NCBI GenBank assembly: GCA_916048095.2
Contig: OU696577.1
Coordinates: 4,124,001 to 4,188,000, forward strand
Length of the DNA: 64,000 nucleotides
Direction of reading: 5' to 3'
Source of the DNA: Sacculina carcini
Taxonomy: Eukaryota > Arthropoda > Thecostraca > Sacculinidae
Shown here: in pieces, positions 63,704 through 64,000 of the stretch
Position numbering within the stretch: the first letter of the stretch is position 1
Layout: each line of letters starts with the position of its first letter
Position numbers and translations under genes: made by a program
The notes under the pieces: model-generated
Told to the model about the DNA's origin: nothing
Databases searched by the model: none
The model's input: the letters and a program-made list of their open reading frames with translations, nothing else

Positions 63704-63829
63704 GCGTGGGTGACGCTAACGGCCGTCAGCCAGTGTGTGTTCAGCAGTCTTGGTGTGTGTGTCGCTTCTGTTTATTTGGGTATCGTGTTCCGTATTATTG
63801 TATTGTTGTGTTGTATAATATATCGTACA
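63662..63829 (+). repeat. E11 3' LTR
   Basis: 168 bp, tgtagtgtgtgg to atatatcgtaca, with only one copy of the tail that is repeated at the 5' end. Confidence 0.9.
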
Positions 63830-63834
63830 AACAC

Positions 63835-64000
63835 TACTAGCTCACCGGAGGTAACTGCTTTAAACATGTCGTTTACATATAGAAGAAACAACGTTGGCCC
63901 CAGAATAGATCCTTGTGGTACTCCGTATTTTACTGTTTCTTCTTCGGAATATACGTTGTTCAATGAGACTATTTGTGATCTATCGCACAGGTAATCTGTG
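63835..64000 (-). pseudogene. LINE-D ORF2: RT palm before the active site
   Basis: VKYGVPQGSILGPTLFLLYV and NDMFKAVTSGELVVF form RT block 5 of a CR1/Jockey-like LINE. The text is cut at 63834 by E11 and resumes at 59059. Confidence 0.8.

Larger units (their letters stand above)
59060..63829 (+). mobile_element. E11: full-length Ty3/Gypsy element in LINE-D
   Basis: LTRs of 166 bp (59060-59225) and 168 bp (63662-63829) are nearly identical. Flanks agcac (59055-59059) and aacac (63830-63834) are a 5-bp target duplication with one mismatch. Gag-protease, RT, RNase H and integrase are present in order, with a purine tract (gaaggggaga) before the 3' LTR. The PBS region is amplified in tandem. Several frameshifts break Pol. 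Confidence 0.9.
58246..64000 (-). mobile_element. LINE-D: CR1/Jockey-like LINE split by E11
   Basis: RT text before the insertion (63963-63835, ending KAVTSGELVVF) and after it (59059 down, starting with the ADD active site) join into one RT palm. The rest of the N-terminal side lies beyond the window. The 3' end is not sharply defined. Confidence 0.8.

Overview
This window is metazoan, most likely from an invertebrate. It holds one recognisable host gene, the 3' half of an RFWD3-like E3 ubiquitin ligase (two exons at 4179-5651), with a spliceosomal intron. Almost everything else is nested transposable elements: several Ty3/Gypsy lineages, one Ty1/Copia fragment, at least four LINE families, two hAT-type MITEs, a tRNA-derived SINE and a foldback-like element. 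I see no bacterial operons, CRISPR arrays or rRNA genes. I cannot name the species.

Layout. 1-4.2 kb: AT-rich DNA, a SINE (769-1106), a foldback-like element whose inverted ends are 21-bp tandem arrays (1201-2290), a minisatellite and a gag scrap. 4.2-5.7 kb: RFWD3-like exons. 5925-6287: a hAT MITE with an exact 8-bp target duplication. 7.1-24.2 kb: one minus-strand LINE (LINE-A) appears in colinear pieces. It is split by two head-to-head LTR elements of an unusual family ('family A': E1 minus 8620-12100, E2 plus 12100-16209) and by a full-length CsRn1-like Gypsy element (E3, 17378-21824, TSD ATGT). 24.3-25.9 kb: a 3'-truncated CsRn1-like element (E4). 26.6-31.5 kb: a minus-strand family-A element (E5) whose gag carries a 5'-truncated LINE (LINE-B). 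31.5-42.0 kb: a minus-strand LINE with RNase H (LINE-C) split by a young family-A element (E6, 32038-36536, TSD GATAG, 417-bp LTRs differing at 2 sites). 42-44.5 kb: a truncated family-A element (E7). 44.5-46.3 kb: a Copia fragment (E8). 47.7-52.1 kb: a mag-like Gypsy element (E9, minus) with an open 1118-residue Gag-Pol but a deleted integrase core. Its 5' LTR is interrupted by a CsRn1-like element (E10, 52060-57846) with damaged RT and integrase active sites. 58.1-58.2 kb: a second hAT MITE. 58.2-64 kb: a CR1/Jockey-like LINE (LINE-D, minus) split by a Gypsy element (E11, 59060-63829) whose LTR/primer-binding-site junction is repeated in tandem at 44-bp spacing.

The elements share the usual retrotransposon scheme: Gag packages RNA, protease processes the polyprotein, RT/RNase H makes cDNA primed at the PBS and PPT, and integrase inserts it. 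Nearly every copy is disabled, by in-frame stops, frameshifts or deletions. Insertion order can be read from the nesting: LINE-A before E3, LINE-C before E6, E9 before E10, LINE-D before E11. The RFWD3-like gene is the only part with a clear host cellular role.
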